From contig NC_088099.1 in assembly GCF_036370855.1 (NCBI RefSeq), positions 21,047,501-21,111,500 on the forward strand: 64,000 nt of DNA. Direction: 5' to 3'. Of the stretch, positions 28,500 to 43,040 are shown one piece after another (position 1 is the stretch's first letter; each line of letters starts with the position of its first letter). A model generated the notes under the pieces. It had not been told where the DNA came from and searched no databases. It was given only the letters and a program-made list of their open reading frames with translations. A program made the translations under genes and the position numbers. Source of the DNA: Dromaius novaehollandiae (lineage: Eukaryota; Chordata; Aves; Casuariiformes; Dromaiidae).

Positions 28500-28732
28500 G
28501 AGTGAAGCTGCCATTTGGACATGGTGAAAAGAGCACGCTTGAACCATTGATTGGGGGAGACAGTAAAAAGTCAGGAAGGGCCCCGTTAAGCTTGCAGTGC
28601 GGCAGGCGGATGTCAGTGTGGTTAGAGCACAGTGGGAGAATGACAGGCAGGATTAGTGTCAGGGAGAAGCTTTGCAGTAGTTGTGGAGATGGTCCCTGGG
28701 GTCACTCACCTCTGATTGTTGTTCTGTGCTGA
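28500..28732. other. locally GC-richer intronic patch
   Basis: Base composition rises compared with surrounding intron and no repeat family is recognised. It could be a conserved noncoding element, but the sequence alone does not show this. Confidence 0.25.
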
Positions 28733-29710
28733 TGGCTCTGTAATGCAAACTGCTTGATATATGCCTGTTCATTATCGGAAATGGTGATTAGAAGAGGTAT
28801 GTCATAAAGAATTCTTTAAAAAATAAATAAAAATGGCAAACTAGTGCTTGTAACAAAGGTTCGGCTCCGAAGTCGCTGCCAATGATGCTACGAATGTCAG
28901 AGATGGTTACTGGGGCTTGCTTTCTGAGGCAAGCAAAATTTCATGGCTAGAATTAAGTGTGCTTCCTTGCTTTGTTCAGTTTTATTTGGCCGTTATGAAG
29001 ACAGTTATTTTTAACAGGTTGTCTTATGCTGCTAGAGTAAAACATTTTAATGTGTTTTGGTTATTGGATTTTAGAGGCAGTCGGTTTGTTTTTGTGGCAT
29101 GACTGGTGCTTTGTGGGGGTTTTTTGCTTAATAGTCCTAATGGTGTATTAGAATCAACAGATTTCATTTCTGAATCATCCAAGAATGCTAGAATATATGG
29201 TGGTTACAGTGACAAAAAGCTGAAGTGAATATTCTGTTTTGTTTACAGGCTTTTTAATATACAAAAATGAGGATATTTTCTTCTGCTTTGGTGAAAAAAT
29301 CTTACGTGTGAAATTAGAAAAAAGCCTGCAATTTTGTATTTTAAACTGTGATTTAATCTTTAATAGAAGTATTGTTGCTTTTGATCTATACTGCATTGAT
29401 ATACTGTGTATACATTGTGTAAATGTGTAAATACAAATTAAATAGGTAATATATATTATATGCAAAATGCATTTTTTGAACATTAAGGATTTGTAATGTT
29501 TTACTGTTTTTCTATTGTTTTTATGCATATTCAGCAATGAAATAGAGCGATGGTACCCAGATACTTGAAACTATTAAATTGGTTGGTTGGTTGTTTTTTT
29601 CACATGGTTCGATTAATGCATGTGAAGATTTTTTTTTCCCCCCAGTATGTTACCCCACAAAAATGTGTCCAATATCCCAGTGCAATGAATGTTTTACAAA
29701 TGTTTTACAG

Positions 29711-29830
29711 GCACCTGAATGGACAGAAGAGGACCTCAGCCAGCTGACAAGAAGTATGGTTAAGTTCCCAGGGGGGACCCCAGGTCGATGGGAAAAGATT
29801 GCTCACGAATTGGGTCGATCAGTGGCAGAT
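29711..29830 (+). CDS. DNAJC1: DNAJC1 exon: SANT1 domain, main part
   Basis: 120 bp, exactly 40 codons, phase 0 at both ends. It encodes APEWTEEDLSQLTRSMVKFP followed by GGTPGRWEKIAHELGRSVAD, essentially the mammalian DNAJC1 sequence. The spaced tryptophans of the SANT/Myb fold (W4 and W27 of the exon) are present. Acceptor TTTTACAG|GCACC, donor GAT|GTGAGT. A longer open frame from 29579 merely extends this exon into the intron and is not the real start. Being a multiple of three, skipping this exon would delete SANT1 without a frameshift. Confidence 0.97.
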
Positions 29831-32800
29831 GTGAGTTCACTCAGATTTGCATTGTATAGAGAGTGACAAACCAGAACAAGACAGGCAGCGTAGAAGGCAG
29901 GCATATATGGGGCTGACATTGTCTTTTGAGAGAGGCTACAATCCTTTTAGGACCTGGAAGTGAACCATTAACTAACTATGCAAGAAGCAGATGTCAGCCA
30001 GTCTCTTGCTCCACAATTAACAGCTGTAACTGATCAGCTGTGTGGGGCATTCTGGTGCTTAGAGACTGGAGCTACTGTAACCCAGGAACAGAAAAACCAG
30101 TGCTGCTTTTTTATAGTAACGTCCTCTAACTACAAGAGAGTATTTGTGTGATTGGTTAAAGATTACATTTCTGTTTTAAGCCGGTCCCTACAAAATATGT
30201 GGATGAGCTAATGGTGTTTAGACAGGTGGTTTCCAGTAATTAAACTGAAATATCTTTACAAACTATAAAACAAGTGGTACATATTTCAGTCCATTTTTCT
30301 AGATTATAGCATGGTTAATAACGGTATTATGGAAAATGATTAATATCCTTGTTGATTCATATTTTATAGTATTGAACTATACATCAAAGAAAGTTTGTAC
30401 TTATGGATTTAAAGTGTTATGATCTTAAAACCCTCTGGGGCCAGGCTGTAAAAGACTTTTCCTTTTTAAGCAATAGATTACTAGAACATGATGTACGGTG
30501 TCTGCTGAGGACCATTTGACAGGCCTTTCAGCTGACCCTATTTAAAAGGTTCTGGAAGGGTTAATGAGAATACTGTTTAAATTTGTCGATGTACATTTTG
30601 AGATTAGGTGTTCTTTATTTATTATATTTCAGCAATTATCTTAAATAATGGGATGGGAAACAAAGTCTTTGGTTGTAGTGAAACATTAAGCCACTATAAC
30701 CTTCTGGGCAATTTGCATACTTCTAGCATGTTTGGATTGTTTCTCTTCCTGTTGACATAATCACAAAAAGATATTTTTAGAAGTTTTTTTTAAAGATTTA
30801 ATGTGTCTATACAATTCTGCTACTCATACACACTAGAAAGCAAGCCATTTTCATTCCTATTATTTAAGAACAAGATATATAGTTTGTGGATAAGCTCTAA
30901 GGGTCTTGATGTGAACATAAGCAAGAAGTTACTAACTTGTTCTGGAAATGAAATGCTAATTATTTCATTTTGAGATTCTGTTTAGTGTTGTATGCCATAA
31001 TACTAGATTGGGGTGGCTTTATTAAAAAATGCTGTATTTTCCTTGCAGATTTTAATAGTAAAATTATTTCACATGACTTGATAGTATGCTGTATGCATGG
31101 GAAAAATCTTTGAGATTACTTTGAAAAACTGATGAAACTGCTTGGTACTGCTAATACAAGCATGCTTCCACATCTGCCCATTAGAAAACTAACAAAATCT
31201 TAAGACTGCCTTTTGTACCTGTTTTCTGATTTATTCCTTGAAGCAGGTGTAAAAACATTCTTTTATAAAGAACCTTTTGCTTAATATATTTGGACACTAT
31301 ACTTGCACACGTCCAGTACTGGAAAGTAAAGGGAAGGTCAGTTGCTTCTTCCATTAGGAGAGAAGTCTTGGGAAACATGGTCTGGGTAGGGAACTGGATA
31401 GGGAAATGGAAGAAAGGTGTATGTTCTAAGAACCGATGTTTTTCTTGTACGAAAGGAGGAGTCTTGGGGGGATTTTTATGTATGGAGAAAGGTCTGAGTG
31501 CAATCTTTTTTTACTTCTGGTGACCTCCAACTGTAAGTGTTCTCCACACAATTTTTTATTTCCCTGAAGATTTCCCACTATTGATAATGCTAGTTCAGCT
31601 TTCCTGACTTAGACTAGTTACTAATGTCTCTGTTACTTTTATCATTGCATTGCACAGTTAGTGGCTGGGTTTTAAGAGGCAACACTTAAAAGCTTCCTGG
31701 AAACATATTTTCTCTGGTTCTCAAATTACTGCATCAGTATTAGGAACGTTTAAACTGGGACCTACTTAAGATATATCCATTCAGTTACTGAGCAAGATGT
31801 ACAATTTATCCTTTATACTTGTTGAAAGGCACACAGAATTAGAATATGAATTTGCAGCAAGGGTTCCTAAGCTTATTTTGCTTGGGCACTGCCATGATTG
31901 AAAGAGAAATGTTACGCTAGAGCTGGAGGAATAACTCCTGGGTTTGTAAGACTTTGTGCACAAGAAAAGAAGTGTTTGCATATGCAGGCAGTGTTTACTG
32001 CCCGAACAACTGTTCCCCGTTTCCACTGTTTTTTTCTGTTTTGAAATGGCTTGTGTAGTATAATTTGGAAATACCTTATTTACCGCTAATCTAACATTAA
32101 TCAAGCCAAAGAGAGTTTGAAGTGTGTGTTAGAATCTGGCAAATGAGCTGGGTTTTTTTCTTAAAAACAAAACAAAAAAAAACAAGGGAAAATTTAATTT
32201 TGTTTTTCCTACATTTTTTTTTTTTTGTGATATAGGAAGTACTTCTTAAAAACTTTAAACCACTTTCTGCTTGTTTGCTCCTGATACCTTACAGGAGAAC
32301 AGTAAGTCTTGGTTTTCCTTTCATAATTAGAGGACTAGAGAAAGGATTTACAAGCTACACTGGGTTTGTTTCCATGTGATTTTTAGGCATTCAAAGCCTT
32401 TCTATCAGCAGATTAGCTAGATAGGTGTTAATAAAAATAGTACAAAATAATCTAATCCAAAATGATCTCTCTGCTGTTGCTTCTGTCTCAAGGCCTTGCA
32501 ATGTAATTCCACTAGCTTTTTTCCTCAGCAAAAGGGGGTAGAAAAATATTTCAGTACTTTTTGAAGAAAAAGATAAAATCCTTCATATATACCAGAAAAG
32601 CATTAGCAAAATTCATTCATTCCCCCCACCCCAAACAAATTCAATTTTAGATCATCTTAAACTAAAAACCTATTTTTTTAAAGTAAATTTGTATATCAAA
32701 CTGTACTGGTTTGCACTGCAAATTCTAAACAGAATGAAGTGATTTGAAGTGAGTGTTTCTGGCTTTTGTGAACTTTTTAACTTCATGGTGTTGTTTGAAC

Positions 32801-35800
32801 TTAGTTCTGTGGTTTTATTTGTTTTGGAGTTTTAGAATAGTCTGGAGGAAAGCTTCTAATACTTGCAGTTTTAGTGTTGATTTTTCACATATAAAGAAGG
32901 CCTGAAAAGTTTGTGTCCCTTCCTCATCCTCAGAGAGATTTGTTCTGCTTGGAAAAAATTTTGCTTGATTTTTGCTAGAACATGACTTTTGATACCTAAG
33001 GACCCAGTGAGCATATGTTCAAATGGTATTCTCATCCAAAGGAAATATGGTTATTGATTCTTTTCATATTAGCACAAACTCTCCAGAACGTTTATCACTT
33101 GAAATTAAATAGGCATTAATTAAAGACAAGCTTTCAGTTTCAACAGCTTGCCTAGAAGTCCCTTTTCAGTTGCTCATCTCCTACTGTCTGGGATCAGACA
33201 GTGTCACAGTGTGTCATATGGAGCCACTGCTGCATGAGTGGGGCATCCAGCCAGCCAGTTTTGCAAAAGTCATCGGTGGTTCACTGTCAAAATGAAAGAA
33301 CAGATCAAGATGAATTCCAGAGGCTCTGTTCTGGATCTTTCATTGTTTCTGTCTCTGACCTGGATGAGGCAAGGTGATGGAATAGTGTGAGTACTTCTCA
33401 GATCTGTTCATCATTTGTAAATCATACAAAGCTAAGAGGAACTGTGAGTATATCGGAAGACAGGGGTAGAATTCAAGAAGATCAGGACAAATTGGAGAAA
33501 TTATATGCAAAAAATAGGGTGAAATTACATAGACAATATATGCAAGGTCATACAGAGAGCTGGTGATCAGGTTCACAGGTAAAAGATGGGAAACAACTGG
33601 CTAGCAGCAGCTCTTAAAAAGTAGGGGAGAAACAGGGATTTGAGGAGATAATGAGCTAAATACAAGTCAACAAATGGCATGCTGTTGTGAAAAAGGCAAA
33701 CATCTTATTGAGAATATGCAAACAGGACAGTAAACCTATTGCTTCATCTACATTGTCAGTTTGTGTCTAGCTTTCAATATTGCACTTGAACACATTACTC
33801 ACTTGTAAAGAGTCCAGAAGAGCATTAAGGGAATAACAGATCCCTGAAGTGTTACCTAGAAGGAAAGATTGTGAAGGAATTCATGTTGTTGAACTAAAAG
33901 AAAATATGAAATAGGGATATAAGTCTTCGGCCACATAGAGCACTGTGAAGAGACTTGTGTTCTTTATCAGATGTGTAGGGCAAGGAGAAATTATCCCAAA
34001 TTTTATCACAGAATTAAACAAGAAGGGAAAAAGAATTACAATGGAGATAAAGCAGAGGAATAAGCTACTTAGGAAGGTTGTGGAGTCTCCATATTTGAAG
34101 GTCTTTAAGAACAGGATAGCCAAACATCTGTGAGAAACGACATCAGTATAGTGATTCTGCCTGAGGTTAGGTCTTTCTCTTCATATGGTTTGTGATTAGA
34201 CTAACAAGTGCAAGATATCTAGGAGGAAAGGGGGAGGAAACAAAACCTTCCTTCAATTGGAAGCATGTGTGAACTCATTTTTTAAAAATGTAAAATTAAA
34301 GCCAGATAGTTGCCATAGTTGGTTACTAATCACTGCATATACCTTAGCTTAACTGTTTTTAAATTCAGTAATTCCTGACAAAGTAATCTTTCAGATGCTT
34401 TTTCTTTTCTACTGCCATTAAAATTGTTCGTCATAAACAAGTACTTAAGTTTTTGGGAAATTACACAATTAGCAATACTTCAGTAATGAATAATCAACCC
34501 AAAATAGATGAGGTTAAGTTGTGCTCATTTTATCAGTATGCTTAATTATTTAAATTGGCGGTTCTCATTTTATTATGTACTTAGTAGGGATTTATCAGTC
34601 TTTTTCCATAAAGATAATTTTCGACTAGGTTAGTACAATGAAATTTTATTGCTTTCGCAATTGAAAGCTTCTGCAGCTTTTGAAGTCATTTTTGTTGCAA
34701 TTGGCTGGTGGTATAAATTAGATTTTCAAGTATTTTGATTATGAAAGGGAAATGGAGTTCAGTTTACTCTAATCAGAGTTCCTGCCTGCTGACCTGGTTA
34801 CCTGTGCCACTGCTCTCTGTCATCCTCTAAACATCTGTTCTTTGACCCATTTTCCTTGCTGAATTTGTTGCTTCAGGGTAAGTTCTCATTCCTGTCCTGC
34901 AGTACTTAAGGAAATAATTGACCTTTTAAAACAAAATTAAAAAGTTAGATTTGAATTTTCTAAACAATATAAATATCCTATAACATAGTATAAATTGTGA
35001 AAGAAGTTTCAAGACTAATTTTTCTGCAAAAAATATATTGTTTGAGTTGACAAATGCTAAGCCTTTATGAAAATTTAAAATAAATGATAGTTAGCTTTTG
35101 CTGAACTCAAAAGTGAAGAAAAAGCTCTTAGATATGAAATTATGGAAGTGTATTGTACTTGACAATGCCTACCTACCCTTTTAGATTAAAAAAAGTTTAA
35201 AAAAATATTTGCTGAAAGGCATAAATTAATTTTAGTAACTACAAAGGCCATTCAAATTGTAAAAATAACAGAGGAAGTAAAAGCTGTCTGGCATGCCAAA
35301 CAGACTTTAATGTGATTATTAGGTACAGGTTTTTTAAATTAAAGGCAAGGAGATCTCAGATTTCATACTTGTGAAGTAATATCATTCACTTGTCTTATAG
35401 GATTTAAACTGATTCTGTTTGCTCCTGCAGTCAGTAATCTCATGCATTTGCGTTGCAAAAACAGAGTGATAGGGATTTGCCGCTTGTGTAGAAAAAGGCT
35501 AAGGTAGGCAGCAGCAATAGACAGGTGGATGCATTTGAGCAGACATTCTCAATTATCGTGAGGCCTGACAGCATAAGGCAAGGGGGAGGGGTCCTATTTT
35601 GGGATATTTCTTGTATGTCCAAGCAACAAGTTTCAGCCTTTAAATCTGACTGTGTGAGTACATGCTCACGGTACTTTTGTATGCCGTTGTAAAATAGGTT
35701 TCTTATTTTTGACAGATGCAAGCTTACTTGCTTCTCAGCAAGAAAACTTCTGTGTGAGAAATGATCCATATGTAAAAGTTCATGAATTCATTAGCTTCTT

Positions 35801-38800
35801 TTTGCTTTTGGAAATTGTTTTCATGTCTGTTTTATATTTCATTTTATATACTATGGTAACTCAGTTACTATAATCTCCATTCATTGGTATTCTGAAACAT
35901 GGACTTCTAGCATCTTGTATGTGTTTATCTAAGCAACAGGTCTTCCAGTTGCTCACTGAAGTATAAAGACTTAGCTCTGGTCCAGGTCCAAAAAAGGGTA
36001 TTAATATCTAAAATGGGATTTAGTTGGTGTGTAGGTCCCTCAGTCTGAGAGTGCAACCTTCAAAACACCTGCCTAATCCCACAGACATCCCAGAAAGTCT
36101 GTTGATATTTTGAGGGGAGGAGAAGGTGAGTGCTGTCTACAGTTTCCTCGCTGCACGGTTCTCTTCTGTGCATTCCCACAGTTGCCCCTCTCTTTGCAGA
36201 ATTGGGCAACATGATACCTTTTATACCCAAAGGCAAAAAGCATTGATCTTCTTGTCATAAATCTCAGAGTCATGATTTAGAAAGCATGATCAGAGCATCC
36301 CTGTCACTTCAGGGAGAAACCTTCTTACAGAAGACAGTGGAACAACTTTTATACAGATAAATGGCTGATGGGATGCTTAAGCCAGTGCTGCTGCTACTTT
36401 TTAGTGTGGCTTGAATAATGTCCCACAGACATCCTGGGGAGCTGGGCTTGAATTCCATTGCAGAATCCAAATCTTCTAGCTCCCAGGAAAGGTAATACGT
36501 TTTGCATCTATGGTCACAGAATAAAGCATCCAAGCAATTGCTGCATTTGAGGCATTTGAGCCTAACTCCCTTCTCATGTGCAAGTGCCCATAATATTGAG
36601 TTAAAAACTCACCGTGGATTTTAACTGACAAAGAGAAGCATAGAATGAAGTCTCCAACATCATGAGGAAACTAGTTGCCAAGTTCTTCCTCTTTCTGTGT
36701 CCTGAGAAAAGAAGCAATCCCTCTGCTGTTTTAAATCAACTACTTGGACACTTCAGCTAGAGGGAGGCTGGTGTTTTAAATCCTGGTTTGATTTAGGCCA
36801 AGTTTGCCCTTTTTTGGAGGCCACATCTTAAACTGCCACGTAATTAGACTCACAGTTGTTCTGGTTTCTGTTGAGGTAACTGCCTCCTCTCCATCTGCTG
36901 TGGTGGAGCTGGGAATTGCACAGGGCTTCAAAGTCCATAACTGTGAGAAGACTACTGTTGCAAGCTGCAACTGGTTGGTCTAAGCAAATTCAGTTAAAAT
37001 TCATAACATGTCTCTTAGTTCCTCCAAGAGTCTTGAAAACACTTATTTGCTGTGCTAACATTAAATTCAACATGTAATTTACACTGTGGATAGACACTGG
37101 TGTGTTACACACTTCTGGAAAAGTCAGAAAGAAACTACTAAGCAAACTGCTATGAGCAGTGCCAAAACGAAGGTGTGTCTCCTCATTTGAAATATTTAGT
37201 TTCAAGCGATTTAGTAAATTGCAAAGAAGGATACTTGCCAAAAATGCGGAATGATTTGGCTTAGTGTTTCAGTATTGGAAGTTTCACTGACCTGTTAAAA
37301 CTGGAAGGCTGTTCTAGCAGCTTCTCAAGTGTATGAAAGGGAAGACAGTTTATAAAGCATAAATTTCGAGTCTATTACATGAAAATAAAGGAATGGGTCA
37401 TTATCATTATCTGACTTGGGTCAAACAATTCTTGAAATAATTATGGTTGCTATGGGAAAGCCATTTAGATCTGGATTGGAAGAGTAAGTCAGTGCAGCAT
37501 AGTAACATTCTTGGTTGTAAGGGGAGAACTTCGAATTTGGCAGTTTCTTCTCTGCTCTTCTGGAAGGTAGGATCTGTAAAACCTACTACTGAGACAAAGC
37601 CAGGAAGGAATTAAAATCCTTCTGTTTGACTTTCCCTTATAAGAAAAATGTGGTTTTAACTCAAATTAGCCTCATAGATTCAAGAAATTCCTCATTGCTG
37701 CGTATTAGCCTTAGCTATTTAAAGGCTATCCCCTAAATATTTTTTTCCATAATTCCACAGATCTTGGGTTTTTTTGCACGACATAAACAGATGGAGAACA
37801 TGTAGAAAAATAACAACTGGGTTAATAGAGCACTGTTACTGAGAGAGCAAATTTCTGAAAGTTGATGCTGAGACACTTTGGCAGCTCTAGTAGATACTGA
37901 CAGATACTGCTCAGGAAGCTGCTAAGAATAGTAAACAATTTTATCAAGACCTGCAGTTTCCTCAGCGCAGTAACATCATCCTCCTTTGCAATAAGACTGT
38001 ACACGTTTGGGAAGCCAAGCAGCCTGGCTGATCCCTTCCCCTACTAATGAACTGTCCATCTCTGTGCTCAGAATGCAGTTGTCAAAACCCAAGAGATTTG
38101 TGCTTGTATAATTATCTGGTGCAATCCTGATCAAATGGTACCATATTGAGAGAAGGAAGGTAGGTTATTGCCTGGAGACAGCAAAGTGGCTAAGGCTTCA
38201 AAGCCCCATTTGATGTGCCAGAGCCTTGGGAAGCCAGGCTGATCATCATGCTGGAGGGCTGAGCTAAAGCAATAGGCTCTTGGCTGCTGCTGCAGGAATG
38301 GCGAGCTCATCCATCTTCTGGAAAAAGTGTCTGTTCCTCCCTGTTTAGCATTGATAGGGTCACTGTACCTGATTTTGTAGGGTTTTCCCCCTAGGCGTGT
38401 CACAATTCTGTGCTTTTTTTGTCTCCGTTCCCTGTGAGAGGATAAGTCTGGCCTCTCGTTCTTGTGGCAGCAAAGCTAAGTTTTGTCTATGCTGCTTGAC
38501 AGTCTTCTAAGCTGGACCTGAATAACATTTTTTTCTCATGTATATCTCTGTAGCATTGATTGTCCCATCTGAAAGAGGTGACAGGTGTCACCTCAGGTAA
38601 CCAGAGATTTAACACCTGGATGGTCATGATGAAGAATGTTTTTACTGCAAGGTGTCTTGTTTAGTAGACTGTCATGTGCAACTAGTCTTGTGATCTGGAC
38701 TAATTGTGAGTAGTATAAGAAGAAACAAGCTCTGTCTGACCTTCATTGCAGAAATCATGCTAGTCCCACTTGATTTCAATAAAACCTTTTGTACCTGAAG

Positions 38801-41800
38801 AACTGTTGAAACTGAAGCCAGAAGGGAGTTCTCGGAAGCAAGCTGCTGCTGTGGTTTCTTTCTGTATGTGCCATATTAAGAGGGTTCAATTTCTACTTCA
38901 GTAATTTGATTGCATGCAGCCAACATTTTTTATTGTGTTCCTTTGTCTAAGAAAATGTGCTTCATTATACAATATTACTGGAGTTCATTTGTGACTTCTG
39001 CTACCCTGCTGGACTACAACGATGTCTTGGTTATTTGAGCATAGAAGCAGCAATGTTTCAAGTTGATTCCTATGGAATAATGCAGTATGTCTGTTCAGCG
39101 CTGTGAATGCCTGCAGGAATATGAGAACTGCCCTTTCTGTCCATACTGACTTAGTAGGAGTAAGTTGTGAATCAATTTCTTAGTCTTGATCCTTACTTTT
39201 TATGGTGTCCCCAAACCCAGGATTTCTTAAGGACTGACTTACACTGAAGGCTGCAGTGGAGGCTGTTGTCAGTAATAACACTCTGTTACAGCTTTTCACA
39301 ATAAGGATAAAACTCATAATTTAATATATGTGAAAACTTTCATTTTTACAGCATTATGTACTAACAATAACATCAATGGTTAGAAGAGCAATTCTGCAGC
39401 TACTTTATACTTTGAAGAACATTATTTCTAGGCATGTGGTCTGTTACCTTGTGAAAGGATAATAATCGAAGCAAGGTATGGTAAGAATTGGAGTAGAGAA
39501 AGCAAAAGAGCAACATTTGGTTTTCAAAATCAAAGCGTTAAGAACCAGCTACTAGATACTACTACTCACTGGTGAAGAAATTTAAATTGGTATTAAGGAT
39601 GTCAGAAAGTATAGGCATCAGGAAAGACTGCAAATCTGAGTGGCAAGAGCAATGATTAAACTCAAATCAAATTGAAATACAGATTTCAGATGTTCCGTAG
39701 GTTGGATTCATAATAATCCTTTAAAAGCTAATACTGACATGTTATGATTCTTCCCCTGTGTCAGCATCTTAATGGCGATGACAACTGTAGCCGACTGACA
39801 AGCAAATCTTTGGTCTAGATAAGTGATACATGGAACTCTTAAGTGAAATAAGCTAGAGTAAACATGAGCTTTACCTAGCACCTAAAAAAGGACTTGCAAA
39901 ATCACCCATACAAAGAAGACAGCTGTAAAAAAGTGTGAGGGAAGAGAGGAGAATAATAGATAAATCATCATGTAACCTGCAAAAGATGATAGTAAATCTG
40001 TTAGTAAGAAGCTTGATGAGTTGTCAGACTTGGGTTAACAGGGGTGCTGGACTAAGCTTGCTCAATTCCAAAGTTACAGATTTTCAAAATCTAAACCATA
40101 CACAGAGGTGTGACTTCCAGCTTACCAGATGCATGTTCAAATTGAAAGTCCACTGAAAATAGAGATATCCTAATGCCTTCATAAGAGAAAGCATCAGAAA
40201 TATTTGATGTAATAAATGGAGTAATTTACTGTAAATGCTAAGGCTGCCAGCTTTACCAAATCATGGTTGCTGACATTAACCACAAGAAGATAACCTAAGG
40301 TGGCACAGGCTGTTACTTCTGAACTTTTTACACATAGGGGAAAATGTGCAATACCGTTAGGATCTAGTAATAAAACTAAATCCTTCACTGTTTTCGTGGG
40401 AAGGCTGTTTTAGATTCTAATTTAACTGGATTACGGCAAAATTCACATCTATTATGGGATACCTAAGATAGCCTAATTTGGGAACATCTGGCTTGTAAAG
40501 GAAACTTGAATCCAAGGTGTTAACTTGTACCACTTGTAATGCAAAGTTTGTTGCATGCATAGTCTCAGTTTAAAAGATAAAATGGTAATTGCAAACCTCT
40601 TAAAATGTCAGTTCAACATACAGAAAATGGAGCAGTGCCATCGAGTTAACAACTCAGTGCATCTGTCTTTGTCTTTGCTTGAAATTTATTCTGCCATGTT
40701 TGGTTCAGGGCAATTTCTTCTCCCTTCCTCTTGGCTATATAAGTTGCCTGCACATCTTTTGAAGGAAGTATTTCAAAAATAGCAAAATGGTTTAGAATCA
40801 GCTGCCTGGCGTACATGAATGTAGGTGATACCCTGTCATATTCACAGCAGATCTGCTGCATCACTACAGCAAGCTCTAAAGTATTTGCTACTTGGCTGTG
40901 TGACAAGTTGTCCTCACTCTTTTCCAAATAATCTATTATAATCCAGTTTGTGTTAACTTAGTTTCTATTCAAGAGATGCATAGCCGGTCACCACGGTGGA
41001 GTCTGTTCTGTTCAGCAGCCAAGGATGGGTTCTCCTGCGCTCAACCTTTTAAAGCAGTGGCCCTGCAGAGACACGCCAGTGCTAATAATGCGAATAGAGC
41101 ACAAATGTTTTAATTGGGATGAATTTAGACTTTAAACTCTTCAAGGAAGATAATTTCTGTTAGTAGATTACCTGTTTCAAGGGGGATCTATCCTGTTGTT
41201 TTGAAAACAGGATCATGCACATCACAGACAAAGCTAATATTTCCTGTTAAAAATATCAGTACATTTTAGTATTATGAGACTTTGTCTTCAAATGATTAAA
41301 ACTTTGTCGTGCTGCAACAGTAGAAACTGGAATTATCCAGGCCAGATGCCTATCTCTGGGCAAAGGTTTTTTTTCTAATTAGAGTTGGGATATTTTTGTT
41401 CATCGAGTTCTTGCTTAAATTTAATAATCCCAGAAGATGAGGATTAATTTGGGGGAGATAAATTATTTTGCCTCGTTAAGTCTTACTGTCTTTTTTTTTT
41501 AAGGAGTTACAGCAAGGTCCTATAATGTCATGGGCAGAAACTTGGGAGGGAAGAACCAAACAGACACTAGGAACAGAAAGTACCAGAGGGCTTTAACTAT
41601 TGAAACAGTCTCTTATGAATCCTGTCATGGAGCAAAAGTCCTGAATCTTTATATATTCTTCTGCCAGAAAATAGCTGTACAATACACTGGCAGGTTCCTG
41701 TCCAGTGCTGCTCTATGGGGAGATTAATGGTCTGCAATTCTTAACTAATTGTCAGCTAAAATGGCAGTGGTCTGTGCTGTGGCTCTGAAGGTCTAAATGA

Positions 41801-43040
41801 GTCATGTTGGGGGTAAATGTTGATCCCACATGGTGGAATTTCTGACTTTGTAGGTGATGTATTTTTTATTTTCTCTCTGGGCAGCAAGCTGCCGACTGTC
41901 TAATACTAAAAGAATACGAATGTTTAAAGTCCCGGGCTCAAACAGCAGGAAACTCAGGCTGCCCGTCCCAGGTCGTATAGATCCTGAGAGCAGGTTACCT
42001 GTTTTGCATTTCAGATTTTATGCAACTTGGGTGCCTCAGACTACTTAATTTCAATTTCTGTATTTTGCCCAAAGACCTCATATTCCACAAAACTAAAATC
42101 TGAAATTCATAAAACATTTTCAATACTTAGAAATCAGGATATTTCTGTAAGTACTGCATTTCAAGATGCTTTCAGCTGTAGCTGGTACTTGAATTTTGGA
42201 GTCTAGATCACTTGACGTAACACAATCATCTTTAAGTGATTAAAAGAACCTCAATTTTAGATGGAGCTTGTGGTGTTTCTTATCTGTAGGATATATCTAG
42301 TGAGGTCTGGAAATGTGGAAATGAGGGACCTCCTAGTTCAGGGTGGGGAGAAAGCCTGCTTATTTCCTTGCTTCAGTAATGATGAAAATATTCAGCCTGG
42401 TGCCACCTTTCTCCCGATACACAGATTTAGGTATAAATACAGGAATTGAAGCAGGCATCTCTCCCTCTTTTGTATCCTCATGCACAGAAAACTTTTTCCC
42501 TGAATTATCAGGATTTAGGAGGTCTCTTGGGTGATCTTTGGCAGTCAAAATATTACATTTTATGCATTTCAGGACTGAATGCACGCTAGCATATTTCATC
42601 ACCTGGACCTCTGGGGGTTATTTTGTTCCTTTGTTCAGTATTGAGTAACTCATATCAAGACAGAGCTCACTGATTTCCATTTTCTCCCTCTCCTTGTGAC
42701 ATTTTTCAGGTTAGAGATTTAGAGTTTAACAATGAAGGAATAAAATTTAAATCTCTACTTTGATAGTGAGTATTATGGTGGTAGTAATAGAAATATATAG
42801 CATTGCTTACATTGTTTCAGTAAGCTAAGAATGTTTTTAAAAGGACAAAGTCTGCAAAGTTACCTATTGCCAGTTTGGGCTTCCCATGTGAAGGAAGCCA
42901 CCAGAATGTTAGCCTCGCAGTACGCGTGTGTGTTGCAGGGTTGGTGGTGTGGGCTAAGTTGCCATAATAATGTAATTTTTAAAATAGTCCTTTTTTTCTT
43001 TTTTCTTTCTCTCTGTCTCTTTTTTTTTTCTTAAACGCAG
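29831..43040 (+). other. DNAJC1: DNAJC1 intron, 13.2 kb
   Basis: GT-AG intron with no recognised exon. One CR1 remnant lies at about 33.16-34.18 kb. The rest is AT-rich unique-looking sequence; near 38.58 kb there is a short inverted repeat (AGGTGACA-GG-TGTCACCT), and around 40.98-41.08 kb a short GC-richer patch. The acceptor end (about 42987-43040) is a long, strong T/C tract ending in TTAAACGCAG. Confidence 0.85.
33160..34180 (+). mobile_element. old CR1 LINE fragment, 3' portion
   Basis: Plus-orientation CR1 with bird-type blocks: 'CTGACCTGGATGAGG' (33355), 'AAATCATACAAAGCTAAGAGG' (33419), 'GAGTCCAGAAGAGCATTAA' (33810), and the near-canonical 3' phrase 'GGTTGTGGAGTCTCCATATTTGAAGGTCTTTAA' (34077-34109). 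Extensive decay, no intact ORF. The last phrase is characteristic of avian CR1 subfamilies. Confidence 0.8.

Larger units (their letters stand above)
2717..29710 (+). other. DNAJC1: DNAJC1 intron, 27 kb, GC-AG type
   Basis: Large AT-rich intron from a GC donor (2717-2718) to a TTTACAG acceptor (29704-29710). No coding exon was recognised inside; the open frames are short and show no family resemblance. Contents: a G12 run at 5943-5954; a weak CR1-like stretch about 15.1-15.6 kb; the repeat-flanked GC-rich block at 15601-16750; a purine-rich low-complexity tract about 20.83-20.90 kb; two old CR1 copies about 22.74-25.61 kb; and a locally GC-richer patch about 28.5-28.73 kb. I see nothing nameable in 2.7-5.9, 6-14.5, 16.8-20.8 and 25.7-28.4 kb. 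Confidence 0.85.

Noticed and set aside
29579..29710. Start codon at 29579 as a separate small gene
   Set aside because: Intronic; the frame only becomes conserved at the acceptor 29711.
29831..29866. Read-through of the SANT1 exon to a stop at 29866
   Set aside because: GAT|GTGAGT is a good donor and the next exon continues the domain in phase.
38588..38605. AGGTGACA-GG-TGTCACCT inverted repeat as a defined receptor site
   Set aside because: A single short inverted repeat with no conservation evidence; it may be chance.
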